Below, one piece after another: positions 54,038 to 62,178 of a stretch of DNA of 64,000 nt. This stretch comes from Acidimicrobiaceae bacterium. GTDB taxonomy: Bacteria > Actinomycetota > Acidimicrobiia > Acidimicrobiales > UBA8190. The first letter of the stretch is position 1, and each line of letters starts with the position of its first letter. Position numbers and translations under genes: made by a program. Below the pieces are notes generated by a model, which searched no databases, was not told the origin of the DNA, and worked only from the letters and a program-made list of their open reading frames with translations. The stretch covers positions 1 to 64,000 of the forward strand of contig PLXQ01000054.1 in assembly GCA_003151475.1 (NCBI GenBank). The letters run 5' to 3'.

Positions 54038-55324
54038 ATGATTCGACGCGCGATTGCGTTGCTCGCTGGTGGTTTGCTTCTCGTCACGGTGCTCGAAGCG
54101 ACGGCAGGGGCGAGTCCGACGCCGTTAACGTCGATGCTCCCGAGCCCTCAACTAGCCGGTCGAGGCTCGTCGGCGGTCTGTTCTTCCGACGTCGGCTGCT
54201 TGGCCCGTTTATTGACCGTCAAGCCCGGCTCCGACGTACCGGTAACGTCGCACGCCCCACTTGGGTACGGACCGCAAGCGCTGTCGACGGCCTACCAACT
54301 ACCCAGCGCCGCAACAGGTAATGCCGGCACTGAAGCCATTATTGATTCCTTTTATGATCCCAACGCCGCCGCCGATTTGGCGGCATATCGTTCGACTTAC
54401 AAACTGCCTCGCTGCACCATGGGGAACGGATGTTTCCGGCAGGTCAACGCACTAGGTACCAAGCAGTTCTTTCAACCGACCACACCAGCACAAGACCGCC
54501 TGGCACGCGAAGTCGGTGTCGAGACGTCGCTCGATCTCGATATGGCGAGCGCCGCCTGCCCGACGTGTTCTCTCATTCTCGTCTATGCGTATGAGCCGGG
54601 ATCGAAGAATCCGAGTGGGTTCCACGTCCCCTGGTTCGCCGACGCGGTGAACACCGCTGTCCGCTTAGGCGCCGACTCCGTCAGCGTGAGTTACCAGTTT
54701 CCACCGATACCGACCTTCCTGAAACTCGCTCCGAGCTTCAACCACCCGGGAGTCGCCGTACTGGCCTCATCGGGCGACGGCGGGTACGAGGGCGACCATG
54801 TGGGTTTCCCAGCCGATCTGCCCACGGTTATCTCCGTGGGCGGCACCACGCTCTACCAGACACCGGGCCAAGGCGACGGTTTCACCGAGGTGGCTTGGGA
54901 TGATGGCGGCAGCGGGTGCGCTGTAGGTGAACCACCGGCCGTCGGTCAACCTGATTCGGTATCGGGACTATGTGGAGGATTCCGTGCGGGGGCTGATATC
55001 TCTGCCGTCGCCGACCCAACAACGGGTGTCGCCGTGTACGACTCGTACACCCCCCCTCATGCCCCGCCCTTTCCGTGGTTCGTGGTGGGTGGCACGTCGG
55101 TATCTTCCCCCTATGTCGGGGGACTCTTCGCCCGAGCCGGCACGGCCGGCGTGAACGGACCGAGCACTCTGTATGCCAATGCCGGGGATTTTCGAGACAT
55201 TACTCTCGGCCAGAACGCCCCATTCGGAGCGTGCTTTCCGAATCCCGTCGCCCTTTGCCAAGCTTCGATCGGCTGGGACGGACCGACTGGCGTTGGTACT
55301 CCCCAAGGACTCACAGGATTCTGA
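54038..55324 (+). CDS. Secreted sedolisin-like (S53) serine protease
   Basis: This 428-aa protein has a signal peptide AIALLAGGLLLVTVLEATAG cut near 25. Catalytic residues follow the sedolisin pattern: Glu162-x3-Asp166 (VETSLDLDM), Asp247 in ASSGDGG, and Ser354 in VGGTSVSSP. GFPADLPTVISVGGTTL is a typical block. The usual large propeptide is replaced by about 50 residues, and the C-terminal calcium site is not obvious, so maturation may differ. ATG 54038 follows AAGGAGGGG. It heads a run of exported proteins on this strand and could process them. Confidence 0.85.
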   Translation: MIRRAIALLAGGLLLVTVLEATAGASPTPLTSMLPSPQLAGRGSSAVCSSDVGCLARLLTVKPGSDVPVTSHAPLGYGPQALSTAYQLPSAATGNAGTEAIIDSFYDPNAAADLAAYRSTYKLPRCTMGNGCFRQVNALGTKQFFQPTTPAQDRLAREVGVETSLDLDMASAACPTCSLILVYAYEPGSKNPSGFHVPWFADAVNTAVRLGADSVSVSYQFPPIPTFLKLAPSFNHPGVAVLASSGDGGYEGDHVGFPADLPTVISVGGTTLYQTPGQGDGFTEVAWDDGGSGCAVGEPPAVGQPDSVSGLCGGFRAGADISAVADPTTGVAVYDSYTPPHAPPFPWFVVGGTSVSSPYVGGLFARAGTAGVNGPSTLYANAGDFRDITLGQNAPFGACFPNPVALCQASIGWDGPTGVGTPQGLTGF

Positions 55325-55664
55325 TATCCGAAGCGCAAGGGCCGCCGTGAAATCTCGCGGGCTCCTGAGAGGTGATTGTCGAGCCCGAATACACGGTGAA
55401 GAGATGACGACGACATAGACGTTGGGCTTCGGGCGATCCATCTGGTCTGGGGGGCGGCACCCTCAGGTGTGGCTCCTGTGACCGTGTTCAGATGAGCATG
55501 AAGCGATGACCATTGAATTGGGATGACCCTGTGTTTGGCATCGTCGCTTTGCCGCGCCCGTGAACCCACCTGAGCATGTGGATGACGGGCCATGCGTACG
55601 GTCGATAAGATCCCGCGGCACCGTCCGAAGACCACTTGGGTCAGCGGGGGAGACGGAGGAAAGC
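55325..55664. other. Intergenic region
   Basis: No gene. It carries the ribosome site GGAGGAAAG for the lipoprotein gene at its right end. Confidence 0.5.
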
Positions 55665-57047
55665 ATGAACGCCACCAGAAGGATGCGCCAGCGGTCAATC
55701 AGGGGCGTACGCTCGGTCACCGCGGGCGCGTGGCGAGGCCGAATGTTGGTACCCGTGGTGGTCGTGGCCCTCCTCCTCGCCGCATGCTCGTCGTCGAAGA
55801 CGCCCAGCGCCGCTAGCTCCTCTTCGTCGACCACCACCACCCCGACGACTTCGAGCCAGCCGGCCACCGGGGGAGCTGCGTCGCCAGGGGTCACGAGCAC
55901 ATCGGTCACCGTGGGCCAGGTCGACGACTTGTCTCTGCCTATTTCGGGGCTGTTCAAAGGAGCCGAGGACGGGACTCAGGCGTACTTCGACTATGTCAAC
56001 AGCCTCGGCGGGGTGAATGGACGGATGATCAAGCTCGACGCTCAAGACAGTTTGTACAGCGACGGGACGGTGGCGAACGACACGTCTGCTCAAATCAAGA
56101 ACGACTTCGCTCTTGTCGGGGGCTTTTCGTTGGACGACGCAGCGGAGGAGCCACTGGTGGCAGCTGCCAAGATGCCCGTCGTCGCTTATCCGCTCGACCC
56201 GGATCTGGGGAACTTGCCCACCTCGTACAGCCCATTCCCCAATGCTGATAGCGATGTTCCGACGACGATCTTCAAAGTGCTGAAGAAGAAGTTCCCGGCA
56301 CAGATCAAGCACGTGGGCATCTTGTGGGCGAATGCCACCGCTTCCACGGCCGTGGCCGAAAAGGCATTCGAAAGGGGAGCAACCTCACAGGGATTCAAGA
56401 TCGTCTACGACGCCGGCTTCTCGCCGAGCCAGACGACATTTCTGGCCAACGTCCTCACCATGAAGTCGAAGGGCGTCCAGATGTTCTTCACCCAGCAGCT
56501 ACCTGACGCCTACGCGGCCACGGTGGCCAAAGAGATGGCGCAGCAAAACTTCCAGCCCATCAACGTGGAAGAAGATGCGTACACGTCCAATCTCATCAGT
56601 GAGGGTGGTTCAGCGGTCAACGGCATGTATCTGACCGCCGGGTTCGCACTATATCTGGGGACGGACGCGAGTCTCCCGGCGGTGCAACTCTTCACCAAGT
56701 GGATGAACAAGGCTGACCCGAAAGCCAATTTCGAGTTGGAGGCGCTCTTCGGTTGGGCCTCGGCTGAGCTCTTCGTCGACGGGCTACGCAACGCCGGTTC
56801 GCCACCGACACGTGCTGGACTGGAGGCGGCGCTGGACAAAGTCACAAGCTTCAATGCCGGGGGCCTACTGTCGACGGGCAATCCGGCCCAGAACATCCCC
56901 GCACCATGTGTCGTGCTTGCCCAGGTCAAAAACGGGAAGATCGTCCGGGTATCACCTTCACCGAACGCGGGGTATATCTGCGACCCGAATTCAATGTTGC
57001 CGACGGCTGGCTTCAAGCCGGAGGTCAGACCCACTCCGGGGTCGTGA
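55665..57047 (+). CDS. Branched-chain amino acid-type ABC transporter substrate-binding lipoprotein
   Basis: This 460-aa protein has a lipobox LLAAC with Cys41, then a Ser/Thr-rich linker (residues 42-75) and a type I periplasmic-binding domain of the LivJ kind: ISGLFKGAEDGTQAYFDYVN, GGVNGRMIKLDAQDS, GILWANATASTAVAEKAFER, ALFGWASAELFVDGLRNAG. It would bind a small amphipathic ligand outside the membrane. No permease or ATPase gene is next to it, so it may serve as a sensor or partner of remote genes. ATG 55665 follows GGAGGAAAG. Confidence 0.9.
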   Translation: MNATRRMRQRSIRGVRSVTAGAWRGRMLVPVVVVALLLAACSSSKTPSAASSSSSTTTTPTTSSQPATGGAASPGVTSTSVTVGQVDDLSLPISGLFKGAEDGTQAYFDYVNSLGGVNGRMIKLDAQDSLYSDGTVANDTSAQIKNDFALVGGFSLDDAAEEPLVAAAKMPVVAYPLDPDLGNLPTSYSPFPNADSDVPTTIFKVLKKKFPAQIKHVGILWANATASTAVAEKAFERGATSQGFKIVYDAGFSPSQTTFLANVLTMKSKGVQMFFTQQLPDAYAATVAKEMAQQNFQPINVEEDAYTSNLISEGGSAVNGMYLTAGFALYLGTDASLPAVQLFTKWMNKADPKANFELEALFGWASAELFVDGLRNAGSPPTRAGLEAALDKVTSFNAGGLLSTGNPAQNIPAPCVVLAQVKNGKIVRVSPSPNAGYICDPNSMLPTAGFKPEVRPTPGS

Positions 57048-57385
57048 GGATCGGAGCCCCGACGGGGTGAGCTGTCGCGTCCGCCGAGGCAACGGACTAT
57101 CGCAGAACTGCCGGATTGTTGACGACACCCACTCACAACGTTTGGGCAATTTGCGACGCCGGTCTTCTGTCGCTCACCCCTGCGTTGGCTGTCCCATGGG
57201 CCGTTGCCTTGACAAAAAGCCGTGGTCAGGAGCTTGGGATGCGCGCTGCCCGTAGCGACGAAGGGCATCGGTTGTCCTGGTCGCTTTAGCTTCCCGGGTC
57301 TGCTGCCGATTGGAAACGATCACAACAGACGGTGTGGACGGATCCACACCAGGCCACCTGGCCATCTCACGGAGGAGAAGCAGCC
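57048..57385. other. Intergenic region upstream of the exported protein
   Basis: No gene. GAACTGCCGGAT-like motif near 57107. The ribosome site GGAGGAGAAG lies at the right end. Confidence 0.45.
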
Positions 57386-57787
57386 ATGCGACGAAACAAG
57401 AGAGCTCTCGGTGCCGCGATCGGAGTGGGAGCGCTGGTGTTTGCCGGCGCCGCTGCGTTCACCAACAGCATCTCCTTTACGAACACGAACACCACAGTTG
57501 CGTACGGATCGGAGAGCGTATCCGGGGCAACGGTGACCTCCATCAGCTATGGGCTGAGCACCGACGGCACCACCATCGACTCGGTCACATTCATCGCCAG
57601 CGGGGACACGAGCGGCTCGGTGGCTGACGTGGGCTTCACGACGGGCGGCGGAAACCAGCCGACGTCCGCCTGCGGAGCGGGCACCTACGTCCTCAGCACC
57701 GGCACGACATACGTCTGCGACGCGGGCGGAAGTGGCCTGAACCAGTCTGTGGCCGGTATTACCGCCACGGACATCGTGGTCCACTAA
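57386..57787 (+). CDS. Small exported protein, probable SipW-type signal peptidase substrate
   Basis: This 133-aa protein starts MRRNKRALGAAIGVGALVFA and then GAAAFTNSISFTNTNTTVAY. That is a signal peptide in which the hydrophobic core is followed by A-F-T-N, as in TasA/camelysin-like substrates processed by SipW-type peptidases. The mature part is Thr/Ser/Gly-rich and beta-prone with two cysteines. It lies 65 bp before the SipW-DUF5305 gene, separated by a hairpin. I infer a structural or surface fibre-like protein; no assembly motif is proven. ATG follows GGAGGAGAAG. Confidence 0.65.
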   Translation: MRRNKRALGAAIGVGALVFAGAAAFTNSISFTNTNTTVAYGSESVSGATVTSISYGLSTDGTTIDSVTFIASGDTSGSVADVGFTTGGGNQPTSACGAGTYVLSTGTTYVCDAGGSGLNQSVAGITATDIVVH

Positions 57788-57803
57788 AGGAAGCACCCGA
57801 ACC

Positions 57804-57836
57804 GGGGCGGTGCGGGCATTCGGCCTGCACCGCCCC
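57804..57836 (+). terminator. Hairpin between substrate gene and SipW gene
   Basis: GGGGCGGTGC (57804-57813) and GCACCGCCCC (57827-57836) form a perfect 10-bp stem with a 13-nt loop. There is no T-run. It may end most transcripts after the small exported protein and lower SipW expression. Confidence 0.6.
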
Positions 57837-57852
57837 ATCTCGGGAGTCAGTC

Positions 57853-60800
57853 ATGCTCGGACGACGCCTGCGACGCATCGCCGCCACCGTGGTCGTGGTC
57901 GTTGGCGCCGCCGTCATTGTCGCTCTGGCCACAGGCGAGGTGACGCTCGTTACCACGCACGGCGTGAGCATGCTCCCGAGGTTCCATACTGGGGACCTTG
58001 CCATCATCATCCCCAGCGCGCGGTACCGAGTGGGTGACATCGTCGGATATCAAAGCCCACTCCTGCACATCACAGTGCTCCATCGCATCGTGGCCGAGCA
58101 CGCCGGGCTGTTCACATTCAAGGGCGATCACAATTCCTTCCGCGACCCCGTTGCCCTCCGCGCCTCTGCCATCCGAGGGCGTCTGTGGCTCCGTCTTCCG
58201 CACTTCGGCACCGTACTCGGCTGGTTCCGGACCCCAATTGGCCTAAGTCTGCTGGCCTTCCTATTCATCGTCCTCCGCCTTGTCGGCGGAGTGTCGCAAC
58301 GGCACCGGGCCCTCCGAAAGATGGCTGTCCCCCAGACGGGCGTCATGGGGAAGAGTTTGGGCCACAGGGGCGCGGCAGGAGGTGGCGTGCCGCTGCCGTG
58401 GTGGCCTGTCGCCGTGCTGCTGGCGTTGGCTGGCATCTTCGGGCCTCTGGCGGCGGTGTCGTGGGCACGACCGGTTACCCGCGCCAGCGAACGCCCCCTC
58501 GCTTACAACCAGCACATCAAGTTCTCCTATTCGGGCTCCGCACCAACCGGCGTGACATACCCCACCGGGTCTGTGGTCACGGGAGATCCCGTATTCCTGC
58601 GTCTCGTCAGCACGTTGACTGTCAGGGCCCAGTACGCGTTCGATGCGAGCGCGCCCGGTCCCTCGACGGCATCGACGACGGACGTATGGGGGACAATCGG
58701 TGCCAAGGCAGTGCTCCAGGGGCCCGGAGGATGGCACGGTCAGTTGGCCACGGTGGCGCCCGTTCGATTTTCCGGATCAACCGCCAGTGTGAACCTCGCC
58801 ATAAGCCTCTCCCAAATCACCGCGCTGGAGACGGCGTTCAACAACGAAACGGGCCTTTCGCTAGGGACGACGAACATCTCCGTGACCCCGACTGTGCGCA
58901 TCCACGGGGTCCTCGATGGTGCCCGAGTCGTCGACTTCTTTGCCCCCCCGTTGTCTCTCCAGCTGAGTGGAGAGGCACTCAGTCTCGTGTCGAGCTCATC
59001 CAGCGGAGGCACCTCCGCCTTCCCCCAGCTGACCCCGACTCACTCGGGATCGGTGGATCGCTCTGTCCGGGTGCCGGAACAGATGTCGATCCTGGGGCGT
59101 TCGATTGACGTTCTCGCCGCCCGTCGCCTCAGTCTGGGCGGTTTGGTTGTGCTGATCGCCGGCGTCATTGCCGAAATCCTCTGGCTGCTGCGCCGACGGC
59201 GGATGGATGAGGCGGCCCGTATCAGTGCCGCTTATCGTCAGGAACTGGTGGCCGTTTCTGCCAGCCCGGCAAACAGCGCCCAGCTTGTGGTGGACGTGGA
59301 GACGTTCGGCGAGCTCGCCCATTTAGCCCGGAGGTACGACTGTGTGATCCTTGAGCATGCACACCTCGGTGGCCACGCCTACTACGTGGAATCCGGTGCC
59401 ACCATCTACCGGTGCGGAGTGGAGGCCTCGGCTGATCCCATTGGGGGTCGCATTCAGGATCCCGCATTCGCCGGTGCAATGTCGACGAGGGGCATCGAGG
59501 AGGAGAATGGCGCCGCCGTGATGGGCGAACATTCCTCGGATGTCGACACCCTGACCGGTGCGGCGGATGGCCCTTCCGTATTCGGCCCACTGCCTCGGGC
59601 GCCGCGTCGTGGCCTTCGGCCAAGTTCTCGACTCGAGCCAGACGCGGCCAAGGCAGTCGGTGATGTCGATTTGCTAACCCGTCTGGCGAAAGCCGAATGG
59701 GTCTCGGGGGTCGGCGACGCCAAAGCGCATTTGCACTCGGCCGTGGCACTGGCCAAGAAATCGGGCCTCGACCAGGAAATGATCGAAGCCCTTCTTGTCA
59801 ATGTGCGCCCTGCATTCAACGCCGGACAAGAGAGCGATCCCGAGAAGATCGAGTTGTTGCAGTACTGCCTGGGGCTCGATATCGGTCCTGCTCTCAGGGC
59901 GCGCATCCTGGGTGCCCTGGCCGTCGAGCTCATCTTCGTTGGCGACACGGAGTACCGGAGTGAGATTCTTGACGAGGCCAGAGAGACCGCCCGCCGGTCA
60001 TGCGATCCGCAGGCACTCGTCGAGACGTCGGCGTGCCACTTCCTCGCTCGTCCACGATCGAACTGGGCAACCTGCCAGCTCGAATTGGACCGCACCGTGT
60101 TCGTCGAGGCGTTGGACCGTGCGGTGACACTGGATGATCCCATCTGGCTGGCTACGGTGCAGGCTTGTGCGGCGTCATACGCAGTGATGGCCGGTGACGG
60201 CGAGGCAATACGCGCCCACGTGGACTCACTCTTGAAGACGAGCGCAGGAGGACAGAACCAGATTGCACTCCGCGCGCAGCTCCTGTTCGCCCAGACAATC
60301 GCTACTTTCGACGGTCGTCTGGGTGACGCCGCCGAGCTCTCCATCGAAGCTGATGACGTAGGGCGTAGCGCCAGGCTTGCTGACGACAGTACCGAGGCGT
60401 TACAGAGAGTTCTGGCATTGCGTCGAGAGCAGGACCGGCTCGAGGAGCTGGCTCCTGTCGTGACCGATCAACTCACCGCGCATCCGCGACGCACGGCGTG
60501 GGACGCCGTACTGACCTTCCTCCTGGCTGAGACCGGACAGCACCATGAGGTAGCGGTGCGTCTCCGTAGTGCGAGTCGCACTGGCATGTGGGAGATGACC
60601 GACGATGATGATTGGCCCCTGGCGATGGCAATGTGGTCGGAGGCGGCGGTCCGTATCGCTGACCGGGAGGCGGCCGTAATCTTGCACCAGATCCTCCGGC
60701 CTCACGACGGGGTACAGATGTGGACGAACGGAGTCCCCACCGGGCCCGCCGCACGGCTGCTCGCCCTCTTGGAACACGTGCTCGGCCGTACGGAGGAAGC

Positions 60801-61023
60801 GGACCGTCACTTCGCCGAGGCCGTGGAATTCAGCCGGCGGCTCATGAGCCCGGTCTGGACGGCGCGGTGCCAGCTCGACTGGGCCGAGACTTGGCTTGTG
60901 CGCGGCGAGATAGCGCGAACGGTTCAGCTCATCTACGCCGCCGATGCGACGATGGAGATGTTGGAATTGCCAGCGCTCCGACGGCAATCGGCCAATTTGA
61001 GGAATCGGCTCAATTCACCCTGA
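57853..61023 (+). CDS. SipW-type signal peptidase fused to DUF5305 and a TPR-like regulator domain
   Basis: One 1056-codon frame with three parts. Residues 1-147: ER/SipW-type signal peptidase, TM helix about 10-27, nucleophile Ser39 in HGVSMLP, His77 in VLHRIV, Asp92 in FKGDHN, second helix 129-147. Residues 183-446: helix, DUF5305-like beta-rich ectodomain (RPLAYNQHIKFSYSG, PVFLRLVSTLTVRAQYAF), helix 426-446, then a small domain (VVDVETFGELAHLARRYD). Residues about 600-1050: helical repeats like the C-terminus of LuxR/SARP ATPase regulators (FVEALDRAVTLDDPIWL, EEADRHFAEAVEFSRRL). Topology puts the repeats in the cytoplasm. ATG follows CGGGAG. I know SipW-DUF5305 pairs, but not this regulator extension. 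Confidence 0.85.
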   Translation: MLGRRLRRIAATVVVVVGAAVIVALATGEVTLVTTHGVSMLPRFHTGDLAIIIPSARYRVGDIVGYQSPLLHITVLHRIVAEHAGLFTFKGDHNSFRDPVALRASAIRGRLWLRLPHFGTVLGWFRTPIGLSLLAFLFIVLRLVGGVSQRHRALRKMAVPQTGVMGKSLGHRGAAGGGVPLPWWPVAVLLALAGIFGPLAAVSWARPVTRASERPLAYNQHIKFSYSGSAPTGVTYPTGSVVTGDPVFLRLVSTLTVRAQYAFDASAPGPSTASTTDVWGTIGAKAVLQGPGGWHGQLATVAPVRFSGSTASVNLAISLSQITALETAFNNETGLSLGTTNISVTPTVRIHGVLDGARVVDFFAPPLSLQLSGEALSLVSSSSSGGTSAFPQLTPTHSGSVDRSVRVPEQMSILGRSIDVLAARRLSLGGLVVLIAGVIAEILWLLRRRRMDEAARISAAYRQELVAVSASPANSAQLVVDVETFGELAHLARRYDCVILEHAHLGGHAYYVESGATIYRCGVEASADPIGGRIQDPAFAGAMSTRGIEEENGAAVMGEHSSDVDTLTGAADGPSVFGPLPRAPRRGLRPSSRLEPDAAKAVGDVDLLTRLAKAEWVSGVGDAKAHLHSAVALAKKSGLDQEMIEALLVNVRPAFNAGQESDPEKIELLQYCLGLDIGPALRARILGALAVELIFVGDTEYRSEILDEARETARRSCDPQALVETSACHFLARPRSNWATCQLELDRTVFVEALDRAVTLDDPIWLATVQACAASYAVMAGDGEAIRAHVDSLLKTSAGGQNQIALRAQLLFAQTIATFDGRLGDAAELSIEADDVGRSARLADDSTEALQRVLALRREQDRLEELAPVVTDQLTAHPRRTAWDAVLTFLLAETGQHHEVAVRLRSASRTGMWEMTDDDDWPLAMAMWSEAAVRIADREAAVILHQILRPHDGVQMWTNGVPTGPAARLLALLEHVLGRTEEADRHFAEAVEFSRRLMSPVWTARCQLDWAETWLVRGEIARTVQLIYAADATMEMLELPALRRQSANLRNRLNSP

Positions 61024-62178
61024 TCCACCCTGATCCGCACCGAGACGGGTGTTGGCATTCGGCCGGCGAATCCTCCGACCAAAGGGTCCGAGGTACGTCT
61101 CTCCGACACCGACGGCGCCCAGCGAGGTCGGCTGTGATCCGGTCGGTGCCATCGGGAGAGTGACGTCGGCAGGTGCCGTCTGAGCTGGCGCCCAAGCTGC
61201 ATTGCATTGCCGCCAACGGGATTGCCTGCCACCGCCACCCTCTTCGTGCCGAGAGTTAAAGATCGTCACGGGGCGTATGTCAGAAGAGCGAACTTGTACG
61301 TAGGTGGTACGACATGTCGCAGATCGGCGAAGGCAAGCAAGATTGGCAAGGCGCACTTCGGGCGCCGGAGTGAGGTCGGGATACGGGTTACTCGGGGCGG
61401 GACCGAGCGCCTCCGAGGTCCGGTCCTTCTTCGCACCGCGGGACCAACGCCGGGGGGTGGCGCGGGTCGACCGCAGTGCGAAGAAGGACCGAGACTTTGC
61501 TGCTTGCCTCTTACACCGAGGACCCGGGCCTCACACGCCGACAGCGTCAACCGGAAAGGCTAAGTCGAGTCTTACGGGAGCGATCATCCGTGATGATCGG
61601 CAGTAGCTCGGTTACGACATCGTTATTGTTTCGCCCAACCGGCCCCCTCCGAGCACAAAACTCGGTGCTTGGGTTGCCAGGGACCGGAGCAACAGTGTCG
61701 TCGGCTGGATCAGTGAGTCTCAGCCGTACCTACCCGACTCTTTTTACCACAACAGCCCTGTGTTGCAAGCGCGTTAGCCAAGCAGCGGCGATAAATGTTG
61801 TTGGCATCGCGAAGCATTGGGAGAGCGGTGCGGACCGGCAGCGCTCCGTGTGCCCGCCGAGGTGCTTGACGTACGGACGATGGCCACCCACGTCCGGAGT
61901 CGTCGTGTCCCAGTCCGCCACGCAGAGCGGTAATCCCGAGAGGGAGGCGCCGCTTGACGACAGTCAAGAGAGTGGGCAGCAACTCGTACGTCTGGTCTCA
62001 AAGTACCCGTCACTCCCACCACCCATCGATCTGTCACGGCCATATGTTCGCCGAGTCACGACAAGTCGAGCGCGAAGGTTGGACGAGGAGTTCCCCGCCC
62101 GTAACGCAAGGTGTAACCACTGCGTTGAACGAATGCCATCTATGAGTCACTCACTGATGCGGAAGGTGGGCACGGACT
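61024..62178. other. Long non-coding region with an inverted repeat
   Basis: No convincing gene on either strand over 1.1 kb. It contains a 16-bp perfect inverted repeat at 61421-61491. The right end has GGAAGGTGGG before the next start. Confidence 0.5.
61421..61491. repeat. 16-bp perfect inverted repeat, 39-nt spacer
   Basis: CGGTCCTTCTTCGCAC (61421-61436) and GTGCGAAGAAGGACCG (61476-61491). It could be a transcription terminator for the SipW gene, a regulatory RNA hairpin or a tiny mobile element. Confidence 0.75.
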
